64,000 bases of DNA from Ceratopteris richardii (lineage: Eukaryota > Streptophyta > Polypodiopsida > Polypodiales > Pteridaceae): assembly GCA_020310875.1 (NCBI GenBank), contig CM035407.1, positions 221,300,496 to 221,364,495 on the forward strand. The letters run 5' to 3'. The translations under genes were made by a program, and so were the position numbers. Each line of letters starts with the position of its first letter. Positions within the stretch are counted from its first letter, which is position 1. The notes beneath the pieces are model-generated. The model had not been told where the DNA came from and ran no database searches. It saw only the letters and a list, made by a program, of their open reading frames with translations. Below, in pieces: positions 29,145 to 39,650 of the stretch.

Positions 29145-30506
29145 CTACTTCTTCGACTGTTGCTTCTTGCGGCTCTTTCTTTGGTATCTTGATTGATGCC
29201 TCTTCGTAGGTGTTGTCTCCTTGATATGAATTGTGGAAGTCTCATTGAGTTTGATTACATGTGTCCCCTCTTGATCTATAGCCTTGCTTGCCTTGTCTTG
29301 AGTGAGGTGGACGAAGTTTTCATTTAACTTCATGCCTTCGTCTTCTTCCTCGTAGTTGACTGCATTCAACTCATCCCATTGTCCATCATCCTTTGATTCA
29401 CTTTGAATATCTACATTTAACAATGAGGTGTCAGGTTCTTCTTGTGCATCCAAAGATGAGCTTGAATTGTCCAACCCTAATTCTCTATAGCGATGGACTT
29501 TGGTGAGCTTACTTTTGGCCTCTATCTCTTGTTGGATCTGCTGGTAGTGGTGCCCTTGCACTGGTAAATTGACTTGCCCTTTTGTATATTGGTGTGTGTC
29601 CTCTAGGGATTTAGTTAAATCTTCTTCTGTAATAGGCCTTTGTTCTGCCATCCTGGTTTTTGGAAGTACATGTACCCTCTTCGTGGCTGGAACTTCCTCT
29701 TCTACTTGCTTCACTTCTCTCAGTCTCTTTGTTCCTCTCATTTTGGGTTGAGCACTGGTTCCTGCCTCTTCAACAATTTTGACTCCTATTTTGGTCAGAG
29801 CAACACTACCGTTCAGGAACTTCTTGCTGTTCCATTGCTTCTGTGTTTCAAATAGCCTTTCCTATATGTAAGGAGTCAGATTAATTTGATTTCCAATCTG
29901 CTTGATGGCATGTGAGAGTAGCTCGACAATGATCTTCTGGGGGGCCGTATACGAATGCATATTTGGGAAGCAGAAGTGCTGATGAATGAGTCTGACTTCC
30001 TCTTCTATGTCAACTCTGTTAATGTCGGTGAACATTCTGATTTTTGCTCCACAGCTTTCTTCTTTCACTATCGTAGTGCCATCCTTTTCCCATCCAAAAG
30101 CTTCCTTAATCAAGTCATGTGTGAACTGCATAACTGCCCATTCACCTATTTTATCCATAACTCTAGCCTCGGGCACCAATGGATCATGCAGTGCTGGCTG
30201 TAATGTATTCATGACTTGAGTGAATCTTTGGAAGTCGGGCTTATAGATTGGTAGTTCAAAATATTTGTGTATGCCCGCTTGCTTCATGATGTCTATTGTA
30301 GACGGGAGTTCATGCACTACTATGAAATCTTGGGACATGATCGGAAATTGATGATCTGTATCCATGATTTTGATAGTCGCCAGGAAGAGATATTCCCCTA
30401 CCGGTTGATCTTCTCTAAAACAATGTCCCTTTGCTTTGGTGATACTCAGGAGAGGAAATTCCAATACTTCCTCTTGAACTGTTGCTTTAGAATCTTCAGA
30501 AGCCAT
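29145..30506 (-). pseudogene. Gypsy-2 ORF2 homologue, one in-frame TAG
   Basis: From M-A-S-E-D-S-K at 30506 the frame stays open to 29145 except for a TAG at 29862-29864. The domain before the stop matches Gypsy-1 ORF2 in series: K-P-D-F-Q-R-F, V-M-N-T-L-Q-P, D-L-I-K-E-A-F-G, I-H-Q-H-F-C-F-P, Q-I-N-L-T-P-Y-I. After the TAG come a basic region, an acidic stretch and a terminal basic run (R-K-S-R-K-K-Q-Q-S-K-K). It is about 454 codons, shorter than the 620 of Gypsy-1 because the poly-proline C-terminus is lacking. Function is unknown. It stands directly before ORF3, as in Gypsy-1. Confidence 0.8.
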
Positions 30507-30554
30507 CTGCACTTGTAAGGAAAAGTGCATTAGCTTTAATAGAAAGCTTAGCAA

Positions 30555-31100
30555 CTGTGTAGTGCATTGTAGTGATATGTTGTTGTTCCGTCACTCCGTT
30601 TCCCTTTGTTCTATAAGTGAGATCTCTTACCACATCTTTTTATTTCTTTTCCTGAAAGAAAACAAGCATTAGTATAGCCGAAGCATTTATTTATTTACAT
30701 AGTATGTCCATTCCTAAGGAAGTTGAAGCTATGATCTAATCCCCATTGGAGATTGTGCACCACTAACTTGTTTATGCACATTAGGTGCCAAATTCTTGGC
30801 CTTGTAATGTGGCCCTGCTATGCATACTTTAGGTGCATTTGATACTTCATGAGTGCACTTGGAATCTTTTTTGTTGTGGTGGTCCATTCCTTGCAGTTGC
30901 TTTGGCTTCTGAATCCACTTCGTGATTATATTGATGGCCCTTGTTTTCTCTTTGGTCCGTCAAACTTCATGTATTTCTTTTGATGTCCTATTAATTGAGT
31001 TTGTTTTCCTCATGTTTTTATGATGAGTCGGTCTTGGCTGCATTGTTTGAGTGTCTCGATGTAATTCATTCTCCTGTTTGTTTATCTTTTGCTTGGCTGC
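30555..31100 (-). other. Gypsy-2 pol tail and spacer before ORF2
   Basis: Broken coding text continues past the pol stop at 31134: I-W-I-P-K near 31115 and K-W-I-Q-K-P-K near 30905 on the element strand, like the W-x-P-K repeats at the end of Gypsy-1 pol. No other gene was seen. Confidence 0.5.
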
Positions 31101-31133
31101 TTGTCTGACCTTTTTGGGAATCCATATCTGTTG

Positions 31134-34100
31134 TCATTCTTTTCGAGCTTCAATCAAAGGCTTCGGTAGCCAAACTTGCAAGAGTCCTTTTGTTTTGGAT
31201 TTCGGTGAAGCAGACATATTGTTCTCCATTTTCTCCTCATGAGTTGGTGTTGATGTCTCTGATTTCTGCACTTGATCCTTGCGTACCCATTTGAATTTGA
31301 CCATTCCTTGATGTAGGTATCTGATTGTTGTTTTCCATATTGGTGGTCCTTTTGTCTTGTGAGAAACTCCATTAGAGTTGGTTCTCTTAATGTCTAGCCA
31401 TTCACCAACTAAATAGAAAGATTTCACCTCTTCCTCGGACACATTAGGGTTTGAGCTGTCTGCTTCTTCTAGATTGGTTTCTAAGGTATTGGGACTGGAA
31501 TCATGTTCCATTAGCTCTTCTTTGCATTCTTCTGCACTCTCGATGGCTTTTGGTTGTCGTGAAGGCTTCTCCCCTAATAAGCTAAAAATTTCCTTGTGCC
31601 CTATCTTGGCTGAAATATATCCTTGAGCTAGATTGATGCTTACTTCATTCTCAATGATCCAATACTGTCCTAAGATCAAATCTTCTATTAAATCTTCATT
31701 TCTGCACACTAAGACTCGTTGTTCCATGGAAGAATTTCCTAGGTGGAGGGATACTATCGTTTTTCCAATGCATTGTATGAGTTGACCTCCAATTCCTATC
31801 ATATGAGCCTTTGTGGGAGTCATAATCATTTGAAGATCTTTTATGACCGTATTACGTATGCAACTAAGTCTTGCTCCTGAGTCTATCAAGGCATCTATCA
31901 ATTTGTACTCTGTCTTGCCGATTCCTAGGTTTAGGTAAGGCTGTGCCATGTAAGCATTCGTTGTGTCAGAATTATGGACTTGGTAAGTAGCCATAGGGAC
32001 AGGCTCTTCTCCTTGGAGATACCATTCGTCTCTTTGCCTAATCCATTCTTTCCGTTTCTTGATGCATTCTAGGGCTTCTTGCCTTGCTTCTTCTCTAATC
32101 CGTTCTTCCTCTTTCTTCCTATTTTGTGCACCTACTAGACGTGCTAACATCTGATCAGTCAATGGCTCCATGAACCGTTTCACTCTACATCCGCTTATGT
32201 AGTTAGGAAGAATGTCTCCATCTATAGTGGCTAGATTAACTGCTCCACTAGTAGAGATCCTATTTATGATTAGAGGTCCATATCCGCATTTTTGTAACTT
32301 CTTGGCATGTTGCTTCAAGGTGTAAACCAGGACTAGGTCTCCTTCTTTAACTCCTTTGTCTTTTATGTGAGCATCGTAATATGCCTTTTGTTTTCTCTTG
32401 GCTGCATAGATTCCTGCAACAGCAGTTTCATGCAGCTTCTCTATTTGGTTTAGTTGTTGGGATAATTCGTGTCCCGTCCATTCATAGTGTTGGGCTACTC
32501 TCAAAGTAGGCATCAAAAAGTCAATTGGCAAAATTGCATTTTGCCCGTATACTAAATTGAATGGGGTAGTTCCAATGGCAGTCTTGTACGCAACTCGGAA
32601 GGCCCAAATTACATGATGCAATTGTTTGTCCCAGTCAGACCTCCCATTATTGACAATTTTTGTCAATACTGCACATAATACCTTATTGGAACTTTCTACT
32701 TGACCATGGGCTTGGGGATGGTATGGGGCTGATTTTTTATGGACCACTAAAAACTCATTCATTAGAGATTCTATCACCTCGTTGATGAAGTGTGTTCCTC
32801 GGTCACTTACAATCTCAATTGGTAATCGGAAACGAGTGAATATATGCTCAAGAGGAACTTAGCCATGGTTTGAGCATCATTCTTTCTTGTAGCCTTTGCC
32901 TCTACCCATTTTGTCAAGTAATCTGTGGCTACTATGATGTATTCGGCATGAGATCCTTTGGCCGATGGGTTAATGGGTCCGATGAAGTCAATACCCCATT
33001 TAGAGAATGCTCTCGCACAAACCATAGGTCTCAATGGCATGTCATCTCTCTGAATTGGGTATTCAGCCCTTTGGCATGTCTCGCAACTTCTTACATATGT
33101 CTCCACATCCATATGTAAAGTTGGCCACCACAAGCCCGCGAAGAGGATCATTTTTATAGTTCTCTCGGCTGAAAAATGACCTCCTACTCCACCTGTGTGT
33201 GCCATCTCTAATATGGGTAAATATTCTCCTTCATGCACGCATAGTCATAATTGGTTGTATTTTCCCCTTTTAAATAAATGTCTTCCCATAAGTACATAAT
33301 CCTTGCTCATCTCTTCTAGGGATCGTCTTCGTGACAAGCTAACTCCTTCCTCGTGCTCTCTTGTCTTCAGGAAACTTACCAATTTTTTGCTCCAATTGGG
33401 TGCTATTGTTGAAAAAGGTAAGGATGTATGATCCTCGGGGATTGTCTCCTGACATTCTGCACAGTTACTCACGTAGTCATGGACATCCTTAGGCATGTAA
33501 GGCCAGTATACTCCTAATCTCTTTAATTCCCTAATAGTTCCATGAGTCCCTTAGTGTGTCCTCCATCTATTCACATGTGCTCGCTCAATCAACTTCAATT
33601 TTTCATCCTCATCGACACATCTTAGCGATACTTCATTGGGTTCCTTATAGTACACACTTCCCGCAATAATATGCAAAATCCTTGATTGTAGAATTTCCTT
33701 TTTACTCTCCTTATTAAATGAGTGTTGTGGGCCATGAGTAAGTATAGGAATTAGTTTTTCTGCCCACTTTGGACAAACTTCTAGATTAAACAAATAAGTG
33801 TCTGGCAGATCATCGGGTACTCCACTTGGTGGTTCTCCGTGGGTTAACCTAGAAAGGTGATCTGCTCTTACATGCGTGTTCCCCTTTTTCACTATCACTT
33901 CAAAATCGAACTCCATTAATAGTAGAAACCATCTTACCAGTCTTCCCGTGTTGCAGGGCTTATTGACTAGGTACAATAGTGTCTGATGGTCTATGAAGAA
34001 CTTGAATTCGTTGGCTAAGAGATAGTGTCTAAATTTTTTCACAGCATAGACCATTCCTAATCCTTCTCGCTCAGTAGTGGTATAATTCCTTTCAGCTTGA

Positions 34101-34205
34101 TTCAGTTGTCTGCTCACATAGGCAATTGGATTATCTAACTTTCCTTCATCGGCTGGTTGGGCTAAGATACATCCTATTGCCTAATTAGAAGCATCAACAT
34201 GAATA
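31134..34205 (-). pseudogene. Gypsy-2 pol: RNase H to second protease; gag-RT missing
   Basis: The frame enters in mid-RNase H near 34205 (H-I-H-V-D-A-S-N, then a stop at the next codon). RNase H continues to about 33900, with stops again near 33548 and 33242. A first H2C2 module (ending N-C-A-E-C) lies near 33440-33560 and a second (G-G-H-F..C-E-T-C) near 33070-33200. Integrase has W-G-I-D-F-I-G-P near 32990. A frameshift near 32855 leads into the last 547 codons with H-P-Q-A-H-G-Q-V-E-S, the G-Y-G-P-L-I-I domain and a second retropepsin-like domain (L-I-D-S-G-A near 31885, L-I-L-G-Q-Y-W near 31665). W-x-R-K and W-L-P-K motifs close it. It cannot make RT and so depended on other copies. Confidence 0.88.
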
Positions 34206-34837
34206 TGAAAAGGCCCCCCTTGCACTTCTCTTACCCCTCTTCACTTCTACACCCTTGCTTCACAAAAAGAAGTCCTCTCAACTCTCTGTTTCCCCCCCGC
34301 GATAGCGGATGTGCAAATAATCAATTTTTTGTGCACTTCTAAGGAGTTTTTGCCAAAGAAATCTTATGGGGACTTACCTCTGTGATCTCTTGCTGGAACC
34401 TTGAGCTCAAACACTAGCTTTGATAGCCTATAACACACGATACCACACTCGCGATACCTATCACTGCTCGCACACAATACTACTTTTCAGAATAGTTTGA
34501 AAAGTAGTTGAGAATTGAACTAAAATTTTTGGTTTTTATACTTTTGGTGTCTGAAATTGAATTACACTAATTTAGCAAATGTTTTGGGATTTTTCTTGGT
34601 CTTGGTCTACTCCTACTTCACTTCACTTCTCCTCTCCTCTCCTTCTAACCTAACCCTAACTCTTCCTTCTCTCCCTTCCTACTAACCCTAAACCTAAAAA
34701 CTCATTACACACACCTCCGAGATGTGACGTAACAAGTGCTAAAGTGATTGACTACTTGCCACTGAACGAGTTCACTTCTACAAGTACGATTTCATCACAC
34801 TCGATCTATAACCATCACGAAGGCAGCTTAGCTGAGT
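34206..34837 (-). other. Gypsy-2 leader remnant
   Basis: C/T-rich DNA fused directly to RNase H at about 34206, where the internal deletion ends. Two CGCGATA words (34298 and near 34450) may be leftovers of leader palindromes. No frame. Confidence 0.5.
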
Positions 34838-34856
34838 GTTCCCTAGCAACGGTGCC
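34836..34856 (-). other. Gypsy-2 primer binding site (degenerate tRNA-Asp)
   Basis: TTCCCTAGCAACGGTGCCA matches the tRNA-Asp 3' end with about five differences in 21. It is seven bases from the LTR. Confidence 0.65.
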
Positions 34857-34863
34857 AAAAACG

Positions 34864-35751
34864 TGTGAACTTAAGTCATGAAGACTTAACGACTTATGCC
34901 AAAGAGACTAAACCTCATTTGCAACACAAGTGCGTATAGTGGGAAATTGACACACGCTTACTTGTCAATCTGATCAAACGACCTAACCAAGTGTATGAGG
35001 ACATGTGCACACATGATGGAAAATGAAGTGGTTCAGCTTATATGTATGAGAAAAGACTAATCCACCTCTCTAACTCATTGAAATACTGAAAGTGTCTGCC
35101 GCGATACCACTTACAATAGTTTTCAGTATATCGAGGATTTCTCCCAGCTCCAAACTCCAAATATAGTCAATACTAGACTCATTTCAAAGCTCTCGACGAG
35201 ACGCATCTATTGGAAGTGGTCTCACTTGATTCTAACAACCGTGCTTCAAGTTATGACCAAAATAGTGAATGGTAGGAAACACCCACACTCACTCCACAAC
35301 GTCTACAAGCTCACACACACACACTATAGTAACTCAAAAATAGTGGGGAGGGGTAGACAACAGTCCTACACACAAATTCCAAGCATTACACACACATAGA
35401 AGATCAAAGAGAAGGTGGAAATCTGCAAGAAAGAAGCAATTTCGAAAATCAAGAGCTCTCCTTCTTCACAATGGCAAAAAGTCTTTACAAAGAGTCACAA
35501 AGTGACTTATATACATGTGCCCTAAGTTTGGTCCTTTCACACAAGAGACCAGCACTTTTATTACTAAAAAGTGAGATTCCTACTAATTTACAAGGGATAT
35601 TTTACAACAAGTTGAGATTATCCAACTAGAGGACTCCTCTAGTGCATGTACATGGCTTGAGGGAATTCTCTACGACTTTGAAGAAGAAAAATTATGCCCA
35701 TTAATTTGAAAATTTTGGGGCTCTTCTCTTGTGCTTCTTTGCTCTGCAACA
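34864..35751 (-). repeat. Gypsy-2 5' LTR (888 bp)
   Basis: It begins TGTGAACTT and ends CTCTGCAACA on the plus strand. The element-strand TATA box TATATAAG lies at 35506-35513. It is followed immediately by the right copy of the 62-bp duplication. Confidence 0.9.
35506..35513 (-). promoter_or_regulatory. TATA box in Gypsy-2 5' LTR
   Basis: TATATAAG on the element strand near mid-LTR. Conserved in the 3' LTR (about 26362). Confidence 0.45.
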
Positions 35752-35822
35752 ATCCTTAATGACCAAGCTGAGTAATTACCTCTATCCAACTTTTCAATTG
35801 ATGAAGGAAATACATTTGCCAT
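35752..35822 (-). pseudogene. Copia-1 gag start, right side of Gypsy-2 (includes right copy of 62-bp duplication)
   Basis: On the minus strand the ATG at 35822 begins M-A-N-V-F-P-S-S-I, the same register as Copia-3 gag (M-G-D-G-F-P-S-T-I). The sequence then repeats host bases already present at 25643-25704. So the original Copia start codon lies here, 10 kb from the rest of its gag. Confidence 0.85.
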
Positions 35823-35826
35823 CTTT

Positions 35827-35838
35827 GCTATGATACCA
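35827..35838 (-). other. Copia-1 primer binding site (initiator tRNA-Met)
   Basis: GCTATGATACCA differs by one base from GCTCTGATACCA, the tRNA-iMet 3'-end sense sequence found intact in Copia-2 and Copia-3. It is adjacent to the LTR. Confidence 0.8.
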
Positions 35839-35839
35839 C

Positions 35840-36793
35840 TATGAAGAGATGGATAGATATGTGCTTAAAGATGGTGCTGCAAAATCCTTGCACTACACCA
35901 GCCAAATGAACTCCAGGAGTATGTCTTGGGCCCTATGAGCTTGCCAATGGATGTGTTAAACACCCTATGTACCTTGGAAGATTATTCTCAAAAGGATAGA
36001 TCAAAACAGATGAGATGGAATTTATTCAGAGGTCAAAAACTTACTATTTTGATTCATACACATGTCGAGTGTTTTGAATAATTTTCTGAGCACAATAGCA
36101 TTTAGCTTAATTCCTTTTGGGGAACTCTAACTAACTTGGAGAACTAACTTTCAAGAGTAATCTCATCAGAAATAGTTAATCACACAACGAGAATGAAGTT
36201 TAACAAGTTATGACATCATCCCGATTTTCACGGGCTGCAACAGTACTTAGACTAGTGAGCAGAAAAATGACAATAACTCAATTTAATGAAATTTTTTATG
36301 TTGATAATAGACACTATTTTGAATGCAACAAGCTTTGAATCATGCAATTTGATAAAGTACACAAGGAGAACAAGCTCTTACAAGATGACTGATAAAATCC
36401 AAAATCTGACAAAGGAGTGAATATGAACAAATAGAGTTAATTTCAACTGAACATAACTCAAGATTGAAACCTCCATAGCGACGAAATTTTGTGAGCATAT
36501 AGTAGACTCTAAAAGAAAGCTTTAGCAAGTTAAATCATTGAAAAAGATGCACCACACTGAGAGTAGTGATCTCTACAATCTGACTGGAAAACTTGAGAAG
36601 CATAACAGTAAAGAGTAGACTCACACAACCATGAAGATATGAACTTGCATGATCATAAATATGAATGTATATTGATTGTAGAATACAATTAACTTACAGA
36701 TACATGTGTGTGCCTTGTATCCACACTTGATATAGAATATAGCTCAGCTTATGGACGCTTCTTAAGTGCGACTAAACTGCCATGTATATATAG
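35840..36793 (-). repeat. Copia-1 5' LTR, truncated
   Basis: It matches 3109-4090 up to TATATATAGAG. The remaining 295 bases of the LTR are missing and unrelated Copia DNA follows, so the promoter-distal U3 has been lost. Confidence 0.85.
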
Positions 36794-36809
36794 AGTATTG
36801 ATAAAGGAA

Positions 36810-37905
36810 AAAAAAAAATCATTACTAATCTTGAAGGAACAAAAAATGCTAAAGAGGTTCAAGTTTTTATGGGAAATTGTAGATGCTATTGATGATTGAT
36901 ATATATGTATATTGTGATATAAAAATCTCTTTATGCACTGATCAAGCAATTTAAATGGACAAAGGAATGTGAAAATTTGTTAAGATATGAAAGAACACTT
37001 GATGTTACTCTAGGACACAAGGAACATAGCATTTTCCAATTATGTTACACAAAATCTATCAGAGTTAGAAGTTTGGCACAAAAGGTTAGCTCACACTAGA
37101 GAGAAGACCTTGAAACAAATTAGTAGAGATCAAAGTGTACTTGGACTACCAAATTCACAAACCAACACATGATTTACAAATGCAGTGCATGATAATTTGA
37201 CAAGTCGCACTAGCAACTTTTCACAAAAAAGGATACATACGTGGAGAAATCTACCCAATTACTTATGGGCAGAGGAAAGTGGATAGTACGACTCCTTATG
37301 AAGCTTGGAATGGAAAGAGATCAAGCTTGAACCATTGCAGGATGTTTGGGTGAATTGCATATGCACACATACCATCTCAAATTAGAGGTGAACTTGATCC
37401 TAAGGTAGAGAAGTGTGTCTTTATAGCCTATGACCTTAAACAAATGGTTATAGACTATAAAACCCTAGCACCAAAGGCTTCATAATTATTTGAGATGTAG
37501 TGTTTCATGAAAATGAATTATGGTTTGAAGATGATTGCGGGAAGATCAAGCTACCATAGGATTTAGAAGAAGATTGTCCAACACTCTCAAGCGAGCATGC
37601 ACATACACTTGAAGCATCAAGTGATTTTGACGATGACCAGAAGACTCTTAGGAAGGAAATAAACTCATGAAACTCCAAAGATAAAGCCAAGATGCAAGAT
37701 TTGAGGGATATTGAAGAATCCTCTCAAAACTTCATTAGGAGATCTACAAGGGAAATGTAGAAGCCAAAAAGGTATGGCTATGACACATCATTAGTAACTA
37801 AACACACTATCTATATAGCTCAAGATTTGAACTTTGAGGAGCCCTCATCTTATAAGGAGTCCAAGAAGAGGTCAAAATGGTTGAATTCAATGGAAGAAGA
37901 GATTT
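36810..37905 (+). pseudogene. Ty1/copia pol remnant on the plus strand
   Basis: Broken plus-strand frames follow Copia order: L-S-E-L-E-V-W-H-K-R-L-A-H near 37055-37095, D-Q-S-V-L-G-L-P-N near 37130, Y-L-W-A-E near 37260, then D-V-V-F-H-E-N-E near 37495, K-R-Y-G-Y-D-T-S-L-V-T-K-H near 37770, and an early-RT piece ending near 37905. Closest in wording to Copia-1 and Copia-3. The integrase catalytic core is deleted (about 37200-37230) and many stops occur. Gypsy-3 LTR sequence begins abruptly at 37908. Confidence 0.8.
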
Positions 37906-37907
37906 TT

Positions 37908-38482
37908 GCCTCCTTTATTTGTCAATTCACGAAGACGTGAGGAGGATATAAAGTTCATGAGCAATTGTAGCAAGTAAATGTGAGTGACAAGCACATACAT
38001 GCACATGCACACAAGGCAAGGTAACAAAGATAGGAACAATGGAAGCTTTGATTCTCACTAACTCAATTTTACTCTTCAAGAAGCTCTTTCTCTCACTCCT
38101 CCCCCCAAAAATCAGCTCTCTACTCTTTTTATAGTTTTTTTACTAGTTTTGGATGGTTTCAAACCTAATGGCCAGCCTAGTTAAAAATTAAGTTCCTAAT
38201 GCTATTTGAGGGCTCAACTGAGCTCTAAAAATTATGAAATACAAAACATGAGTTCAACCTAGGCTCATCAAGCTCAAGGACTCCTCGGCTTGCACAAAAT
38301 GGAGCTACAAAAATGTGAAATGATATTTACAATAGTTTTTAGTGATCAAAATCATTTTTTTATAAGGGTTTCTTTTGAAAATTTGACATATACTTCTTGG
38401 AGCTCCCTACATGCTCCCTGTTCTTATGTCTCCACTTTTTGGACATGTTCTCATGCCTCGTGCCTGACCTTGAGTGCCAACA
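37908..38482 (-). repeat. Gypsy-3 3' LTR, truncated and diverged
   Basis: From CCTCCTTTA it follows the Gypsy-1 LTR with many changes and ends TGCCAACA next to a PPT (38483-38494, CTCCCCCCCTCT). A hairpin relic lies at 38500-38515. Confidence 0.8.
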
Positions 38483-38515
38483 CTCCCCCCCTCTCAAGTC
38501 TGTCCTCCCTGACAT

Positions 38516-39650
38516 ACCCTTGTTGGAGTGGACATTCCATGTAGTAATTTGAGAGGTAGTGTCCATCATGTATCAACAAGAGCAGTTTGTCTTCAAAATG
38601 TAGTGAGGGGGGGTTGTCCTGTTCTTCATTTTTTCACTACTAGCCTTTGCATATTTTATTCCCTTTGTATGTACTTCTTGTCGATACAAGGTGTTTCCAT
38701 GCCTTGTAAGCCCACTGCATAAGCTTCTAATGGCTTGACTTCCAGGCCTAATCCTTTACAGCATGAGTACCTAATTGCACTAGTGACAGCTCTTGATTGA
38801 TCAGAGCTTTGATCATCTTATTTGCAGCATCGTGCCCTAGCTCAACCGTGATGAATGACCATCTATCTATGATGCTAGGATGTGTACTCTTTTTGGTGCA
38901 CATAGTCATGTGATATCTTGGGGCATTGGGATTGACATCTAGGCCTTGTCACCTTAACTTATTTCACCTAATGCACTCTCTAGCCTCTACATGTGATTCT
39001 TCTCTAACTCTTAACTCTTTTCCTTTTCACTTCTTAGCAGTGTTGAGTCTCATTAGCATATCCTTTGTAAGAGGTTCTTGATATAGCTTGACTTGACATC
39101 CACTAATATAGCTTGGCAAGATGTCACCTTCTAGAGTGGCCAATTGAATCGCACTGCTAGTGGAAATTCTATTAATGACCATGGGTCCATATCCTCATTT
39201 TTCCAATTTACGGGCATGTTGCTTAGTGTATAAGTCAACACTAGGCCTCCCTCTTTCAATCCTTTATCCTTGATGTGTGCATCAAAGTATGCCTTTTGTC
39301 TTTTCTTTGTAGGGTGCAAACTTCTTATGTATCACCAAGAATGCTTGGAGAAGGTTTTCAATGATGTCGTTCAAGAAGTTTGTACCTCTATCACTTACTA
39401 AGCCTATTGGTAACCCGTATCTCGTGAACACATTCTCAAATAAGAACTTATTCATTGTTCAAGCATCGTTCTTTGTCATGGCTCTTACCTCTACCCACTT
39501 TCTAAGGCAATCTATGGCCACAATAATGTACTTTGCATGGGAGTTTCTAGCTGGGGGTTAATAGGACCTACAAAGTCTATACCCCACTTCGAGAATGTGC
39601 ACCCTCCCATCATTGGCTTCAAAGGCATCTCATCTTCTCTGATAGGATAA
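38516..39650 (-). pseudogene. Gypsy-3 pol 3' remnants (integrase C-terminus and second protease)
   Basis: About 60 bases equivalent to the ORF3 tail (38516-38580) jump directly into the second protease region (38700-38860) and then the G-Y-G-P-like domain (39130-39300). Another internal deletion near 39310 joins the integrase C-terminal part to the core region (39320-39640). Stops and frameshifts occur throughout. The order follows Gypsy-1 pol with deleted blocks. Confidence 0.75.

Larger units (their letters stand above)
25705..35751 (-). mobile_element. Gypsy-2: internally deleted Gypsy with accessory ORFs, inserted in Copia-1 gag
   Basis: Minus-strand order: 5' LTR (34864-35751), degenerate tRNA-Asp primer site, short leader, pol from mid-RNase H onward (about 34205-31100), ORF2 homologue, ORF3 homologue, PPT, 3' LTR (25705-26539). 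Gag, protease 1 and RT are absent. It is diverged from Gypsy-1 but has the same unusual architecture after RNase H. It is older than Gypsy-1: LTRs differ at many sites, and stops occur in every ORF. Confidence 0.9.
3109..36793 (-). mobile_element. Copia-1: old Ty1/copia element, twice interrupted by Gypsy insertions
   Basis: Minus-strand order, right to left: truncated 5' LTR (35840-36793), initiator-tRNA-Met primer site (35827-35838), gag start (35822), [Gypsy-2], gag (25704-24824), [Gypsy-1], rest of gag and pol (7687-4436), polypurine tract (4386-4400), 3' LTR (3109-4385). Reading the host sequence across both insertions restores a continuous Copia gene order. The family is close to Copia-3 at 56.4 kb: same PPT, same primer site and clearly homologous protein. 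It is much older, with many frameshifts, stops and LTR indels. Confidence 0.88.
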
